DNA of 36,142 nucleotides from Croceitalea sp. (GCA_013001145.1 JABDND010000188.1:1-36142), one strand, 5' to 3'. Counted from the first letter of the stretch, positions 9,559 to 17,052 are shown. A program made the numbers and translations. The notes: generated from the letters alone by a model not told the origin.

Positions 9559-9593
9559 AGCTGTGTGAATTTACAATTTCTTTTGGCTTTAAT

Positions 9594-9627
9594 TTGCCTT
9601 CTTTTTTTACATTAAGATTTATATTTG
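9594..9627 (+). promoter_or_regulatory. Promoter of the TerB-like gene (TTG / TATATTTG)
   Basis: TTG at 9594-9596 is followed after 23 nt by a perfect TATATTTG box (9620-9627). The last three bases of the box are an in-frame TTG that could be mistaken for a start codon; the ATG at 9646 lies 18 nt downstream and fits as the real start. Confidence 0.6.
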
Positions 9628-9645
9628 CCATACAAACTTTTACAA

Positions 9646-10068
9646 ATGCCCATAATAGACTTATACGAGCACGGCGAAAAAAAGAGAAATCTAGCGCACT
9701 TTGCCACTTTGGCAAGTTTGGCCGCGGTAGACGGTGCCATCAATCCGAAGGAAAAAGCCATTCTTGATAAATTTGCCGCTAAATTGAACATTACTGAATC
9801 AGAGTACAAAGAGGTGATGAAAAAGGAAAACAAATATCCTATAGAAACGCCTCACAGCGGGGAAAAAAGATATAAGCGGTTATATGATTTTTTCAAAATC
9901 ATATTTGTGGACCATGATATTGATGAAGAAGAACGAATTCTCGTTGAAAAGTATGCTATAGGCCTAGGTTTTCCAACCAAATCGGCATCAGAGATAATAG
10001 ATAAATCCATTGCCATTTTTACCGGTAAATTTGATTTTGAAGACTATTACGAATTAGTGCAAAAATAG
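9646..10068 (+). CDS. TerB-family (tellurite resistance TerB-like) protein
   Basis: A 140-aa soluble, all-helical protein with acidic and lysine-rich helices. Recognisable TerB-fold features are the paired segments LASLAAVDGAINPKEKAILD and FVDHDIDEEERILVEKYA, each with an acidic D-G/D-I-x-x-x-E loop as in the TerB repeat. TerB-like domains bind divalent metal, and many family members have no direct link to tellurite. The ATG start at 9646 is chosen because the frame extension upstream (TTG 9625) is part of the promoter -7 box. It is a single gene, divergent from the DNA-repair operon and convergent with fbp (4 nt between stops). Function unknown beyond family. Confidence 0.75.
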   Translation: MPIIDLYEHGEKKRNLAHFATLASLAAVDGAINPKEKAILDKFAAKLNITESEYKEVMKKENKYPIETPHSGEKRYKRLYDFFKIIFVDHDIDEEERILVEKYAIGLGFPTKSASEIIDKSIAIFTGKFDFEDYYELVQK

Positions 10069-10072
10069 GGTG

Positions 10073-11077
10073 TTATTGAGCCATAAATTCTTCGGCTTTT
10101 TCCACCATTTTTTTACTGCCACAGAAAAAAGGCACCCTTTCATGAAGTTCTTCAGGCTGTATGTCCATAATCCGTTTATAGCCATCGCTGGCTTTTCCAT
10201 TTGCCTGTTCGGCTAAAAATGCCATGGGATTACATTCGTACAACAGGCGCAATTTGCCATTGGAAGCCATACTGCTTTTGGGGTACATATAAATGCCGCC
10301 CTTGATCATATTTCGATGAAAATCAGACACCAAAGACCCAATATATCTTGAAGTATATGGCCTGTCTCCCTCTTCTTGTTGGCAATATTTGATATAGTTT
10401 TTAACCCCTTGTGGAAAATGTGTGTAATTACCCTCGTTGACTGAGTATATTTTACCAGTTTCGGGGAATTGCATGTTAGGGTGCGATAAGTAAAAGGTAC
10501 CTAAAGCAGGATTTAAAGTAAAGCCATTCACGCCATCGCCTGTGGTATAGACCAACATGGTAGAGGTGCCATAGATAATATAGCCAGCGGCAATTTGATT
10601 TTTACCGGGTTGTAAAAAGTCTTTTAATTCGACAGGTGCTCCAACCGGGGTGACCCTTCTGTAAATGGAAAATATGGTCCCTACCGAAACGTTTACATCT
10701 ATATTGGAAGAACCATCCAAAGGGTCAATTAACACCACATATTTGTTTTGATGGTTGTCATCTAAACTGTTGATGGATATAAAATCATCCTCTTCTTCTG
10801 AGGCAATACCACAAACAATTTCGCGGTTTTTTAGTGTTTGAATAAACTTTTCATTGGCCAAAACATCCAATTTTTGCTGGTCTTCACCCTGTATATTTGT
10901 GTCACCTGCTTCTCCTAAAATATCCACCAATCCTGCCTTGTTGACTTCATGGTTGACCACTTTTGCCGCTAAGCGGAGACCGTTTAACAGTCTTGAAAGT
11001 TCTCCTGAAGAATATTGAAAAGAATCTTGGTTCGCAATTATAAACTCCCCTAAGGTTATATGCTGTTTGCCAAACAT
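10073..11077 (-). CDS. fbp: Class I fructose-1,6-bisphosphatase
   Basis: A 334-aa cytosolic enzyme that hydrolyses fructose 1,6-bisphosphate to fructose 6-phosphate in gluconeogenesis. The class I signature is clear: metal site [10 protein letters not shown], then [28 protein letters not shown], the [14 protein letters not shown] segment, substrate-site [12 protein letters not shown] and GGIYMYP, and a C-terminal [21 protein letters not shown]. Length and motif order are normal and complete. It starts at ATG 11077, 22 nt after a near-consensus promoter, and is divergent from the GNAT/aspartate kinase pair. It ends 4 nt from the TerB-like gene. Confidence 0.97.
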   Translation of the reverse strand: MFGKQHITLGEFIIANQDSFQYSSGELSRLLNGLRLAAKVVNHEVNKAGLVDILGEAGDTNIQGEDQQKLDVLANEKFIQTLKNREIVCGIASEEEDDFISINSLDDNHQNKYVVLIDPLDGSSNIDVNVSVGTIFSIYRRVTPVGAPVELKDFLQPGKNQIAAGYIIYGTSTMLVYTTGDGVNGFTLNPALGTFYLSHPNMQFPETGKIYSVNEGNYTHFPQGVKNYIKYCQQEEGDRPYTSRYIGSLVSDFHRNMIKGGIYMYPKSSMASNGKLRLLYECNPMAFLAEQANGKASDGYKRIMDIQPEELHERVPFFCGSKKMVEKAEEFMAQ

Positions 11078-11099
11078 GAAAAGTCGTTTTATTTAGATA

Positions 11100-11128
11100 C
11101 AAATATCGCCCATTTTGTGAAACTACAA
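11100..11128 (-). promoter_or_regulatory. Promoter of fbp (TTG / GATATTTG)
   Basis: On the minus strand TTG (11128-11126) precedes GATATTTG (11107-11100) by 18 nt. Seven of eight positions match TAnnTTTG. The box ends 22 nt before the fbp start. Confidence 0.45.
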
Positions 11129-11147
11129 CGATTTCGGCTGTGGATTG

Positions 11148-11179
11148 TTGCGTAGTTTTATAACTATGTGTTTTATTTG
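11148..11179 (+). promoter_or_regulatory. Promoter of GNAT-aspartate kinase pair (TTG / TTTATTTG)
   Basis: TTG at 11148-11150, 21 nt spacer, then TTTATTTG at 11172-11179 (seven of eight positions match TAnnTTTG). The GNAT start follows 8 nt later. It sits back to back with the fbp promoter. Confidence 0.4.
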
Positions 11180-11187
11180 TAACAATT

Positions 11188-11667
11188 ATGGATTATACAA
11201 TACGAACAGCTAAAAAGTCAGATATGCCACAGGTCTTGAAACTGATTCAAGAACTGGCTGTTTTTGAGAAAGAGGAACAAGAAGTGGAAGTAACCGTGGC
11301 CGATTTGGAAAACGATGGATTTGGTGCGGAAAAAAAGTTTCATTGTTTTGTTGCGGATTCAGAAGTGGGCATAATAGGACTGGCACTCTTGTATCCAAGA
11401 TATTCAACTTGGAAAGGGCCTGTAATACACCTCGAAGATTTAATAGTCAATGCTTCTTATCGCGGCAGTGGATTGGGTACCGCCTTATTGGATGAAGTTG
11501 TGAAATACGGTCATAGTTTAGGTGTGAAAAGAATAAGTTGGGAAGTATTGGATTGGAACGAAGCCGCCATAAAGTTTTATGAAAGTAAGGGTGCCCGGGT
11601 CATGCGCGATTGGGATGTGGTACAGTTGAATGAAGCAGCAATGAAGAATTATTTAGAAAATTTATGA
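11188..11667 (+). CDS. GNAT N-acetyltransferase, diamine/thialysine acetyltransferase-like
   Basis: A 159-aa single-domain GNAT. It starts MDYTIRTAKKSDMPQVLKLIQELAVFE, which resembles the N-terminus of the spermidine/spermine or thialysine acetyltransferase (SSAT) group. HLEDLIVNASYRGSGLGTALL gives the acetyl-CoA binding motif A (Y-R-G-S-G-L-G), and WNEAAIKFYESKGA is the usual C-terminal element. The enzyme should transfer an acetyl group from acetyl-CoA to an amine; polyamines or lysine analogues are the likely substrates in this subgroup, but this is inferred from similarity only. Its stop overlaps the start of the aspartate kinase by 4 nt (ATGA, 11664-11667), so the two are probably translated together. 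Confidence 0.85.
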   Translation: MDYTIRTAKKSDMPQVLKLIQELAVFEKEEQEVEVTVADLENDGFGAEKKFHCFVADSEVGIIGLALLYPRYSTWKGPVIHLEDLIVNASYRGSGLGTALLDEVVKYGHSLGVKRISWEVLDWNEAAIKFYESKGARVMRDWDVVQLNEAAMKNYLENL

Positions 11668-12914
11668 GAATATTTAAGTTCGGAGGGGCATCGGTCAAAG
11701 ATGCCGATGGGGTCAAGAATGTGGTAAAAGTATTGAAAGAAGTTGGTCATTCAGACACGCTTCTGGTGATTTCTGCCATGGGCAAGACCACCAATGCCAT
11801 GGAGAAAATCGTGGATGCCTATTTCAATAAAAAGGACGGCCTTGAGTTGGCTATTAGGCAAGTTGTGGATGACCATAAGGCGATCATCAACGATTTATTT
11901 GAGGTCAAAAATCATGAGATACATGGCAGGGTAAATGCCCTAATCGAAGAATTCAAGGGGTTTTTAATGTGGAACAAATCGCCCAAATATGGTTTTGTCT
12001 ATGACCAAGTGGTGGGTTACGGTGAACTCATGGCCACCACCATTGTCAGTGCATATTTGAACGAAGCTGGGTTGAACAACCAATGGGTTGATGTACGTGA
12101 GTTGATCAAGACAGACAACAGTTATAGAGACGCCAAAGTCAATTGGGAGCGCACCCAAGTTGAGGTGTTGTCACATATCAACAAAAATAAATTGAATATC
12201 ACTCAAGGATTTTTGGGAAGCGATGAGAACAATTTTACGACCACTTTAGGTCGCGAAGGCTCGGATTATACGGCAGCCATTTTAGGTTATTGTTTGGATG
12301 CCGAATCGGTAACCATTTGGAAAGATGTGCCTGGCGTTTTGAATGCCGATCCACGCAATTTTGAAGACCCTCAATTATTACATCATATATCTTATAGAGA
12401 AGCCATAGAGTTGGCATTTTATGGAGCATCTGTAATTCACCCTAAAACATTGCAACCCCTTCAACGCAAAGAGATACCGCTGCATGTCAAATCATTTATT
12501 GAGCCAAAGGGAGCGGGTACAACAGTGGGCAAAGGGGTGAAACTATCGCCCAATGTGCCCTGTTTTATTGTTAAAAAAGACCAGGTGTTGGTAAAGCTTT
12601 CTTCTCTGGATTTCTCTTTTATCGTAGAGAACAATATCAGCGAAATCTTCAAATTGTTCCATGATTTTAATCTAAAGGTAGATTTGATTCAGAATTCGGC
12701 CATTAGTTTTTCGGTCTGTTTGGATAATAAATTCGGTGGTCTTCGACCTCTTTTGTCGGAGTTGGAAAAGAAATTCAAAGTTACTTGTCACGAAGGGGTT
12801 TCATTGTATACCATAAGGCACTTTGATGAAAACTCTGTGGCCAAATTACAAAACGGTCACACTGTATTAGTTGAACAGCGGGGAAAAGAAACCCTGCAAC
12901 TAGTAGTAAAATGA
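11664..12914 (+). CDS. Aspartate kinase (monofunctional)
   Basis: A 416-aa enzyme that phosphorylates aspartate, the first step toward lysine, threonine, methionine and diaminopimelate. The kinase domain begins MRIFKFGGASVKDADGV (FGGAS where many enzymes have FGGTS), with later motifs FLGSDENNFTTTLGREGSDYTAAILG and VPGVLNADPRN, and IELAFYGASVIHPKTLQPL. A C-terminal ACT region (about 305-400, VLVKLSSLDFSFIVENNISE) suggests allosteric control. There is no homoserine dehydrogenase fusion, so this is the lone LysC-type form rather than ThrA. The start overlaps the GNAT gene by 4 nt. A 61-nt gap separates it from the acyltransferase gene downstream. Confidence 0.95.
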   Translation: MRIFKFGGASVKDADGVKNVVKVLKEVGHSDTLLVISAMGKTTNAMEKIVDAYFNKKDGLELAIRQVVDDHKAIINDLFEVKNHEIHGRVNALIEEFKGFLMWNKSPKYGFVYDQVVGYGELMATTIVSAYLNEAGLNNQWVDVRELIKTDNSYRDAKVNWERTQVEVLSHINKNKLNITQGFLGSDENNFTTTLGREGSDYTAAILGYCLDAESVTIWKDVPGVLNADPRNFEDPQLLHHISYREAIELAFYGASVIHPKTLQPLQRKEIPLHVKSFIEPKGAGTTVGKGVKLSPNVPCFIVKKDQVLVKLSSLDFSFIVENNISEIFKLFHDFNLKVDLIQNSAISFSVCLDNKFGGLRPLLSELEKKFKVTCHEGVSLYTIRHFDENSVAKLQNGHTVLVEQRGKETLQLVVK

Positions 12915-12963
12915 CGTAACAAAACCGTTTCGGTGCGTCTATTTTTCTATATTTACCCTTACC

Positions 12964-12971
12964 TAATTTTG
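12964..12971 (+). promoter_or_regulatory. Possible -7 box TAATTTTG just before the OlsF-like gene
   Basis: A perfect TAnnTTTG match ends 4 nt before the ATG at 12976, which would give a leaderless or nearly leaderless mRNA. No TTG is found 17-23 nt upstream, and a second near match, TATATTTA, lies at 12948-12955. It is therefore only a candidate. Confidence 0.3.
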
Positions 12972-12975
12972 TGTT

Positions 12976-14781
12976 ATGGGGCTGGTATCGGCGAAAGAAG
13001 TTGCAAAAGTCATACACCTGGATAAGTATGGGCCAATAGGTACCTTCATTGGGTGGTTACTTATGGTGACAACACGTATAACGACCATCAATAGATTTTA
13101 CGATAAAAACAAATCTTTGCCCGGGCCTGAATTTTTGGATGCCATATTAAAGCATTATGAAATTCATTTTGATATACCTGAGGAAGACCTAAAACGTTTG
13201 CCCAAAACAGGGCCTTTTATCACAATATCCAATCACCCATTGGGAGGCATTGACGGCGTACTTTTGTTAAAGTTAATGCTCAAAGAACATCCAAACTTTA
13301 AGATAATAGCCAATTTTTTATTGCACCGAATAGAGCCCTTAAAGCCCTTTATTATGCCGGTCAACCCCTTTGAAACACATAAGGATGCCAAAAGTAGTGT
13401 TATGGGATTCAAAAATGCGCTACTGCATTTGCGTGAAGGTCATCCCTTGGGTATTTTCCCAGCGGGCGAGGTATCTACCTATAGGGATGGTAAATTGGTA
13501 GTGGATCGTCCTTGGGAGGAAGCTGTCATTAAATTGATACGCAAAGCAGAAGTACCTGTGGTGCCCATTTATTTTCACGCCAAAAACAGCAAGCTCTTTT
13601 ATAGGTTGTCTAAAATTAACGATGTGTTCAGAACGGCCAAATTACCCTCTGAGCTAACGACCCAAAGCCGAAGGCCCATAAAGGTACGCATTGGCCAACC
13701 CATATCAGTGGCCGCACAAAAGGAAGAAACAAGTCTGGAAGATTTTACAGAACTTTTACGTAAAAAAACCTATTTGCTGGCCAACGTTTACGAAAAAGGA
13801 AGGTTGATAGATAAAGTGCCCACCAGTTTAAAAATACCCATGCCCCCTAAAAAAATTGCCACGGCTGTGCGCACGGAGGTTATTCAGGGTGAAATTGAAA
13901 AATTACGTGAAAAAGATTGCCGTTTGCTTCAGAGCAAAAATTACGAAGTGTTCTTGGCGCAAGAAAAAGACATGCCCTTTATTTTAAAGGAAATTGGCAG
14001 ACAACGAGAAGTTACGTTTAGGGCCATAGGTGAGGGTACCAATAATTCCATTGATCTAGATAAGTTTGACTCCTATTACCATCACCTTTTTCTTTGGGAC
14101 GATGAAGACAAGGCCATTGTAGGTGCTTATAGAATGGGTCTAGGTTCACAAATATTCAAAGCATATGGCATTGATGGTTTCTACCTTCAAGATTTGTTCG
14201 GATTTGAGCCCGAATTGTATGACATGATGGAAAAATCAATAGAAATGGGTCGTGCATATATCGTCAAGGAGTACCAGCAGAAACCAATGCCTCTATTTTT
14301 ACTATGGAAGGGAATCGTTCATACCACCTTGCGATATCCTGAACATAAATATTTAATAGGTGGGGTAAGTATTAGCAATCAATTTTCAAATTTCTCCAAA
14401 TCATTGATGATTGAATTTATGAAGTCGCATTACTGGGATCCATATGTGGCCCAGTATGTTCGACCCAAAAAAGAATTCAAGGTGAAATTGAGTGATGCCG
14501 ACAAGGAGTTTGTTTTTGATGAAACGCAAGCCGATTTGAACAAGTTCGATAGATTGATCGAAGAGGTTGAGCCCGGGTCTTTACGTTTGCCCGTATTGAT
14601 AAAAAAATACATTAAACAAAATGCTAGAGTGGTCGCTTTCAACGTAGATCCGCTCTTTAACAATTCTGTTGACGGATTAATGTACATTAAAATAGCCGAT
14701 TTGCCCGAAAGCACGGTAAAGCCCGTTATGGAAGAATTTCAGGCCGAATTGGAACGCAAGTTGAACGAATCACACGATTAA
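12976..14781 (+). CDS. Bifunctional OlsF-like aminolipid synthase (PlsC + OlsB-like acyltransferases)
   Basis: A 601-aa two-domain membrane-associated acyltransferase. The N-terminal half (about 1-290) is a PlsC-like O-acyltransferase with the NHX4D motif N-H87-PLGGI-D93, FPAGEVST, and VPVVPIYFH. The C-terminal half (about 310-600) is an OlsB/hemolysin-like GNAT N-acyltransferase with VGAYRMGLG, a GRAYIVKEYQ segment and KYLIGGVSISNQF. This fusion matches OlsF, shown in Serratia and homologues to make ornithine lipids by N-acylation then O-acylation. Bacteroidota also make glycine and lysine lipids, so the head group cannot be set from sequence. A WLLM hydrophobic segment near residue 27 may anchor it. 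Its TAA stop shares a TTAA with the convergent arsC stop. Confidence 0.75.
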   Translation: MGLVSAKEVAKVIHLDKYGPIGTFIGWLLMVTTRITTINRFYDKNKSLPGPEFLDAILKHYEIHFDIPEEDLKRLPKTGPFITISNHPLGGIDGVLLLKLMLKEHPNFKIIANFLLHRIEPLKPFIMPVNPFETHKDAKSSVMGFKNALLHLREGHPLGIFPAGEVSTYRDGKLVVDRPWEEAVIKLIRKAEVPVVPIYFHAKNSKLFYRLSKINDVFRTAKLPSELTTQSRRPIKVRIGQPISVAAQKEETSLEDFTELLRKKTYLLANVYEKGRLIDKVPTSLKIPMPPKKIATAVRTEVIQGEIEKLREKDCRLLQSKNYEVFLAQEKDMPFILKEIGRQREVTFRAIGEGTNNSIDLDKFDSYYHHLFLWDDEDKAIVGAYRMGLGSQIFKAYGIDGFYLQDLFGFEPELYDMMEKSIEMGRAYIVKEYQQKPMPLFLLWKGIVHTTLRYPEHKYLIGGVSISNQFSNFSKSLMIEFMKSHYWDPYVAQYVRPKKEFKVKLSDADKEFVFDETQADLNKFDRLIEEVEPGSLRLPVLIKKYIKQNARVVAFNVDPLFNNSVDGLMYIKIADLPESTVKPVMEEFQAELERKLNESHD

Positions 14782-15200
14782 TTGACCAATTCTTCTTTGA
14801 TAAAGGTTTCACAGAATTCCTTCACTTCCTCCCTAGTTTTTAGAAATGCCTCGTGAATTTCTTCATCGGTACCTTGTACTTTCGATGGGTCTATAAAATT
14901 GTGATGTAATCGTTGTGCATTTTTAGCGGGAATGTAAGGACAATGTTCTTTGGCATGGTCACAAACGGTTATGATGAAGTCCCACTCAATGTCTTTGTAC
15001 TCGTCAACATGATTAGAGGTATGATGTGATATATCAACCCCGTCTTCTTTCATAATGGCCACTGCCCCTGGATTGAGCCCATGAGTCTCAATACCCGCAC
15101 TATAAATTTTTGCAAGGTCACGTTGATAGCTTTCCAGATACCCATGAACCATTTGGCTTCTGCATGAATTGCCAGTACACAAAACCAAAATATTTTTCAT
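14778..15200 (-). CDS. arsC: Thioredoxin-coupled arsenate reductase (LMW-PTP fold)
   Basis: A 140-aa reductase of the low-molecular-weight phosphatase fold. It carries the P-loop CTGNSCR with nucleophile C8 and C13, plus C80 and C87 in VCDHAKEHC, the redox shuttle pair whose spacing matches Staphylococcus aureus ArsC (C82/C89). An FIDPSK motif with D104 supplies the general acid. It converts arsenate to arsenite using thioredoxin. It is the last gene of an arsR-led group, with 22 nt to the acetyltransferase upstream, which supports an arsenic role over a tyrosine phosphatase role. The stop overlaps the stop of the convergent acyltransferase gene. Confidence 0.93.
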   Translation of the reverse strand: MKNILVLCTGNSCRSQMVHGYLESYQRDLAKIYSAGIETHGLNPGAVAIMKEDGVDISHHTSNHVDEYKDIEWDFIITVCDHAKEHCPYIPAKNAQRLHHNFIDPSKVQGTDEEIHEAFLKTREEVKEFCETFIKEELVN

Positions 15201-15222
15201 TATTAACTATTTACTTGTGAAA

Positions 15223-15717
15223 TTAATCTATTCCTACAATTTTACTGCGCCTCTCATACAATAAATTGTCTTTCCAAAGTCCATCTTTAGTTTTGCCCAC
15301 TCGTTCTCGTTTGCCTATAAAGCGGAACCCAACTTTCTCATGCAACACAATACTGCCCATATTTTCTGGAAAGATTCCCGACTGCAATGTCCAATAGCCT
15401 CCTGCCTCACTTTGAGTTATCAATTCGTGCATCAAAGCTTTGCCAACACCCTTGCCTTGGCTGTCAGCTGCGATATACACACTTACTTCGGCAACACCAC
15501 CATAAACACAGCGGCTTGAAACAGGTGATAGAGCGGCCCACCCCAATATCTGACCGTTTTTTTCGGCGACCAAGCGGCATATTTTCAAATGGCCTTGATC
15601 CCAGTTTTTAAATTCTGGTACTGTTGATTCAAAAGTGGCATAACCCGTGTCCATGCCTTGGGCATAAATTTTGGCCACTGCTCCCCAGTCATATGAAGTC
15701 ATCGGTCGAATTCGCAT
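15223..15717 (-). CDS. GNAT acetyltransferase, phosphinothricin/arsinothricin (ArsN1)-like
   Basis: A 164-aa GNAT of the phosphinothricin acetyltransferase type: RIRPMTSYDWGAVAKIYAQG at the N-terminus, GWAALSPVSSRCVYGGVAEVSVYI in the core, the acetyl-CoA loop S-Q-G-K-G-V-G-K-A, and HEKVGFRFIGKRERVGK near the end. Relatives in ars operons (ArsN1) acetylate arsinothricin, an arsenical analogue of phosphinothricin. Placement between an arsR-led operon head and arsC supports that role here, but substrate is inferred. ATG 15717 is preferred over ATG 15759 because it lies after the stop of the upstream gene and starts on the conserved RIRPM. Confidence 0.8.
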   Translation of the reverse strand: MRIRPMTSYDWGAVAKIYAQGMDTGYATFESTVPEFKNWDQGHLKICRLVAEKNGQILGWAALSPVSSRCVYGGVAEVSVYIAADSQGKGVGKALMHELITQSEAGGYWTLQSGIFPENMGSIVLHEKVGFRFIGKRERVGKTKDGLWKDNLLYERRSKIVGID

Positions 15718-15731
15718 AACCACAATTTTAG

Positions 15732-16220
15732 TTAGCAACAACCGCTGCCAGGCGCACATTGTTCTTGGGTGGTTGCGCCTACTTCAACTGGTACACCACA
15801 GGTTTCTTTGGCTTTGCAATCTGTTTTTTCTACCGCAAGTTTTATTATAAGCCGTTCATTGTTCCAAATAAAATCATCCACGAACAGTTGTGCTGTGTGA
15901 AAATGAGGATTGCTGTACTCAAATTTAACCTCAGCGTCGCCTTCCATGGCCTTTATCCTGTTCACTTTGTTCAAAATGCCCAATGCCTTAAATCCACTCA
16001 TAAACGCCTTCTTATCTTTTTCTTCCGGACTTTCCCACAATTGAATAATGGTTTCTTTCCAAAAATCGGTCCCGGCTCCACAGTCAACGGAATCAATAGT
16101 GATGTTTTTTATTTCTGTAATGTGGTAATTCGGCGCGACAAAATGGCCTGGTTTGTATTCAAAGAGTAATTCTTTGTTTTTATGGGTATTCAATAATGTC
16201 AATAATTCTTTTGTTTTCAT
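15732..16220 (-). CDS. DUF6428 protein of an arsenic operon, Cys-rich tail
   Basis: A 162-aa protein of a family (DUF6428) seen in Bacteroidota arsenic operons. It has the conserved block NYHITEIKNITIDSVDCGAG followed by FWKETIIQLWES, then VKFEYSNPHFHTAQLFVDDF. The C-terminal 35 residues are cysteine-rich: TDCKAKETCGVPV, then QCAPGSGCC at the end. Six cysteines in this tail suggest binding of a soft metal or metalloid such as arsenite, but no function has been shown that I know of. Start ATG 16220 is chosen over an in-frame TTG at 16229, which would overlap arsR. It follows arsR by 2 nt, so it is co-transcribed with it. Confidence 0.78.
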   Translation of the reverse strand: MKTKELLTLLNTHKNKELLFEYKPGHFVAPNYHITEIKNITIDSVDCGAGTDFWKETIIQLWESPEEKDKKAFMSGFKALGILNKVNRIKAMEGDAEVKFEYSNPHFHTAQLFVDDFIWNNERLIIKLAVEKTDCKAKETCGVPVEVGATTQEQCAPGSGCC

Positions 16221-16222
16221 AA

Positions 16223-16546
16223 TTAGCAACAGTTTTGATTAATATTGGAAAAGAAGGCATTGAAGTATTGCTGCAGGGCCTCCCATTTTTCTCGATTGAT
16301 ACAATAACAAAGGTTTTTGCCTTCAAAAGTTCCTTTTAAAAGCCCTATTTTTTTTATTTCATTCAAATGTTGTGAGATAGTTGGCTGTGCCAAACCAATT
16401 ACGTCGACCAAATCGGTACAGATACAATTTTCTTGTTTGCTGATATACTCTAAAATGGCAATACGTGCCGGGTGGGCCAGTACTTTAGCGGCTTGGGCAA
16501 GTTCATTCTCGGCGATTGAAAAAATATGTGTTTTGGACGCTCCCAA
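16223..16546 (-). CDS. arsR: ArsR-family repressor
   Basis: A 107-aa winged-helix metalloregulator. The sequence VLAHPARIAILEYISKQENCICTDLV is the ArsR core, with C41-I-C43 in the helix that forms the arsenite sensor in many ArsR proteins (typical motif ELCVCDL). The recognition helix is LAQPTISQHLNEIKKIGL. Extra cysteine pairs occur at C80/C82 and at the very end (C106/C107). The start appears to be TTG at 16546; no in-frame ATG was found upstream. A 16-bp palindrome lies 16 nt before the start. The protein likely represses its own operon (DUF6428, GNAT, arsC) and releases DNA on arsenite binding. Confidence 0.9.
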   Translation of the reverse strand: MGASKTHIFSIAENELAQAAKVLAHPARIAILEYISKQENCICTDLVDVIGLAQPTISQHLNEIKKIGLLKGTFEGKNLCYCINREKWEALQQYFNAFFSNINQNCC

Positions 16547-16562
16547 CAGATAACATTTATAT

Positions 16563-16578
16563 ATCGCAATATTACGAT
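16563..16578. promoter_or_regulatory. Palindromic ArsR operator
   Basis: ATCGCAATATTACGAT is a 16-bp near-perfect palindrome (14 of 16 positions symmetric) in AT-rich flanks, 16 nt before the arsR start. Autoregulatory ArsR repressors bind imperfect inverted repeats in this position. Assignment is inferred from place and symmetry. Confidence 0.55.
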
Positions 16579-16594
16579 TATATATTGAAATAAA

Positions 16595-16623
16595 AAAGGC
16601 CAGAGTTAAATTCTCTGGCCTTT
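16595..16623 (-). terminator. Rho-independent terminator after the TM2 gene
   Basis: An 11-bp perfect stem, AAAGGCCAGAG paired with CTCTGGCCTTT, around a 7-nt loop. On the minus strand it is followed by TTTTTT (6 T, then ATTT). It begins 4 nt after the TM2 gene stop and separates that gene from the ars operon. Confidence 0.85.
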
Positions 16624-16626
16624 AAA

Positions 16627-17052
16627 TTAAAACCAAGGTTTTTTGCCTACTTGATATGTGTTATAAAACTCCTCATCAGACTTGGTCAAATAAATGATTC
16701 CTTCTATAAGTCCAATTATCCACGCGGCAGATGCCCCAATACCACAGGTAACGGCCCCTAACACAATGGTGACCAAGAGTAAGATGATGCCCTCTTTGTT
16801 ATAGCCCAAGATAAACTTGTGAATACCAAAACCACCCAAAACAATGGCCAGGACCCCTGCCAAAATCTTTTTGTTATCGGCATTGAGGGTTTCTTGCGCC
16901 CCTTTGCTAAATTCACTGGCCGTTTTTTTGGCTTCTTCAGCAAAATCACCGGCAGCTTCTTTGGCTTCATCAGCGGCGTTTTTTGCTGTATTCTTAGCTT
17001 TATCAAAGGCGTCTTCAGCTTTGTCGCCCAAATCTTTTTTATCGTCTGACAT
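16627..17052 (-). CDS. TM2 domain-containing membrane protein
   Basis: A 141-aa protein. The first 60 residues are a charged, alanine-rich helix (repeated AKNTAKNAADEAKEAAG-type heptads, LEA-like or amphipathic). The C-terminal half holds two membrane helices in the TM2 pattern: KKILAGVLAIVLGGFGIHKFILGYNKEG then IILLLVTIVLGAVTCGIGASAAWIIGLIEGIIYL. TM2 proteins are small two-helix membrane proteins with a conserved G-x-H-x-F/Y-x-L-G-x-x-x-x-G turn, seen here as G-I-H-K-F. No function is established. It ends just before a strong terminator and has 52 nt to the VOC gene upstream. Confidence 0.9.
   Translation of the reverse strand: MSDDKKDLGDKAEDAFDKAKNTAKNAADEAKEAAGDFAEEAKKTASEFSKGAQETLNADNKKILAGVLAIVLGGFGIHKFILGYNKEGIILLLVTIVLGAVTCGIGASAAWIIGLIEGIIYLTKSDEEFYNTYQVGKKPWF

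Noticed and set aside
9646-10068. TerB-like gene as evidence of tellurite resistance
   Set aside because: No terC, terD or other ter genes are nearby; TerB-like domains are widespread without tellurite function.
15759-16169. Plus-strand open frame of 136 codons inside the DUF6428 gene
   Set aside because: Fully antisense to the DUF6428 gene; no homology, no promoter box, and Phe/Tyr-rich composition typical of a shadow frame.
16627-17052. TM2 gene considered as part of the ars operon
   Set aside because: A strong terminator and the palindromic operator separate it from arsR, and it shows no link to arsenic.
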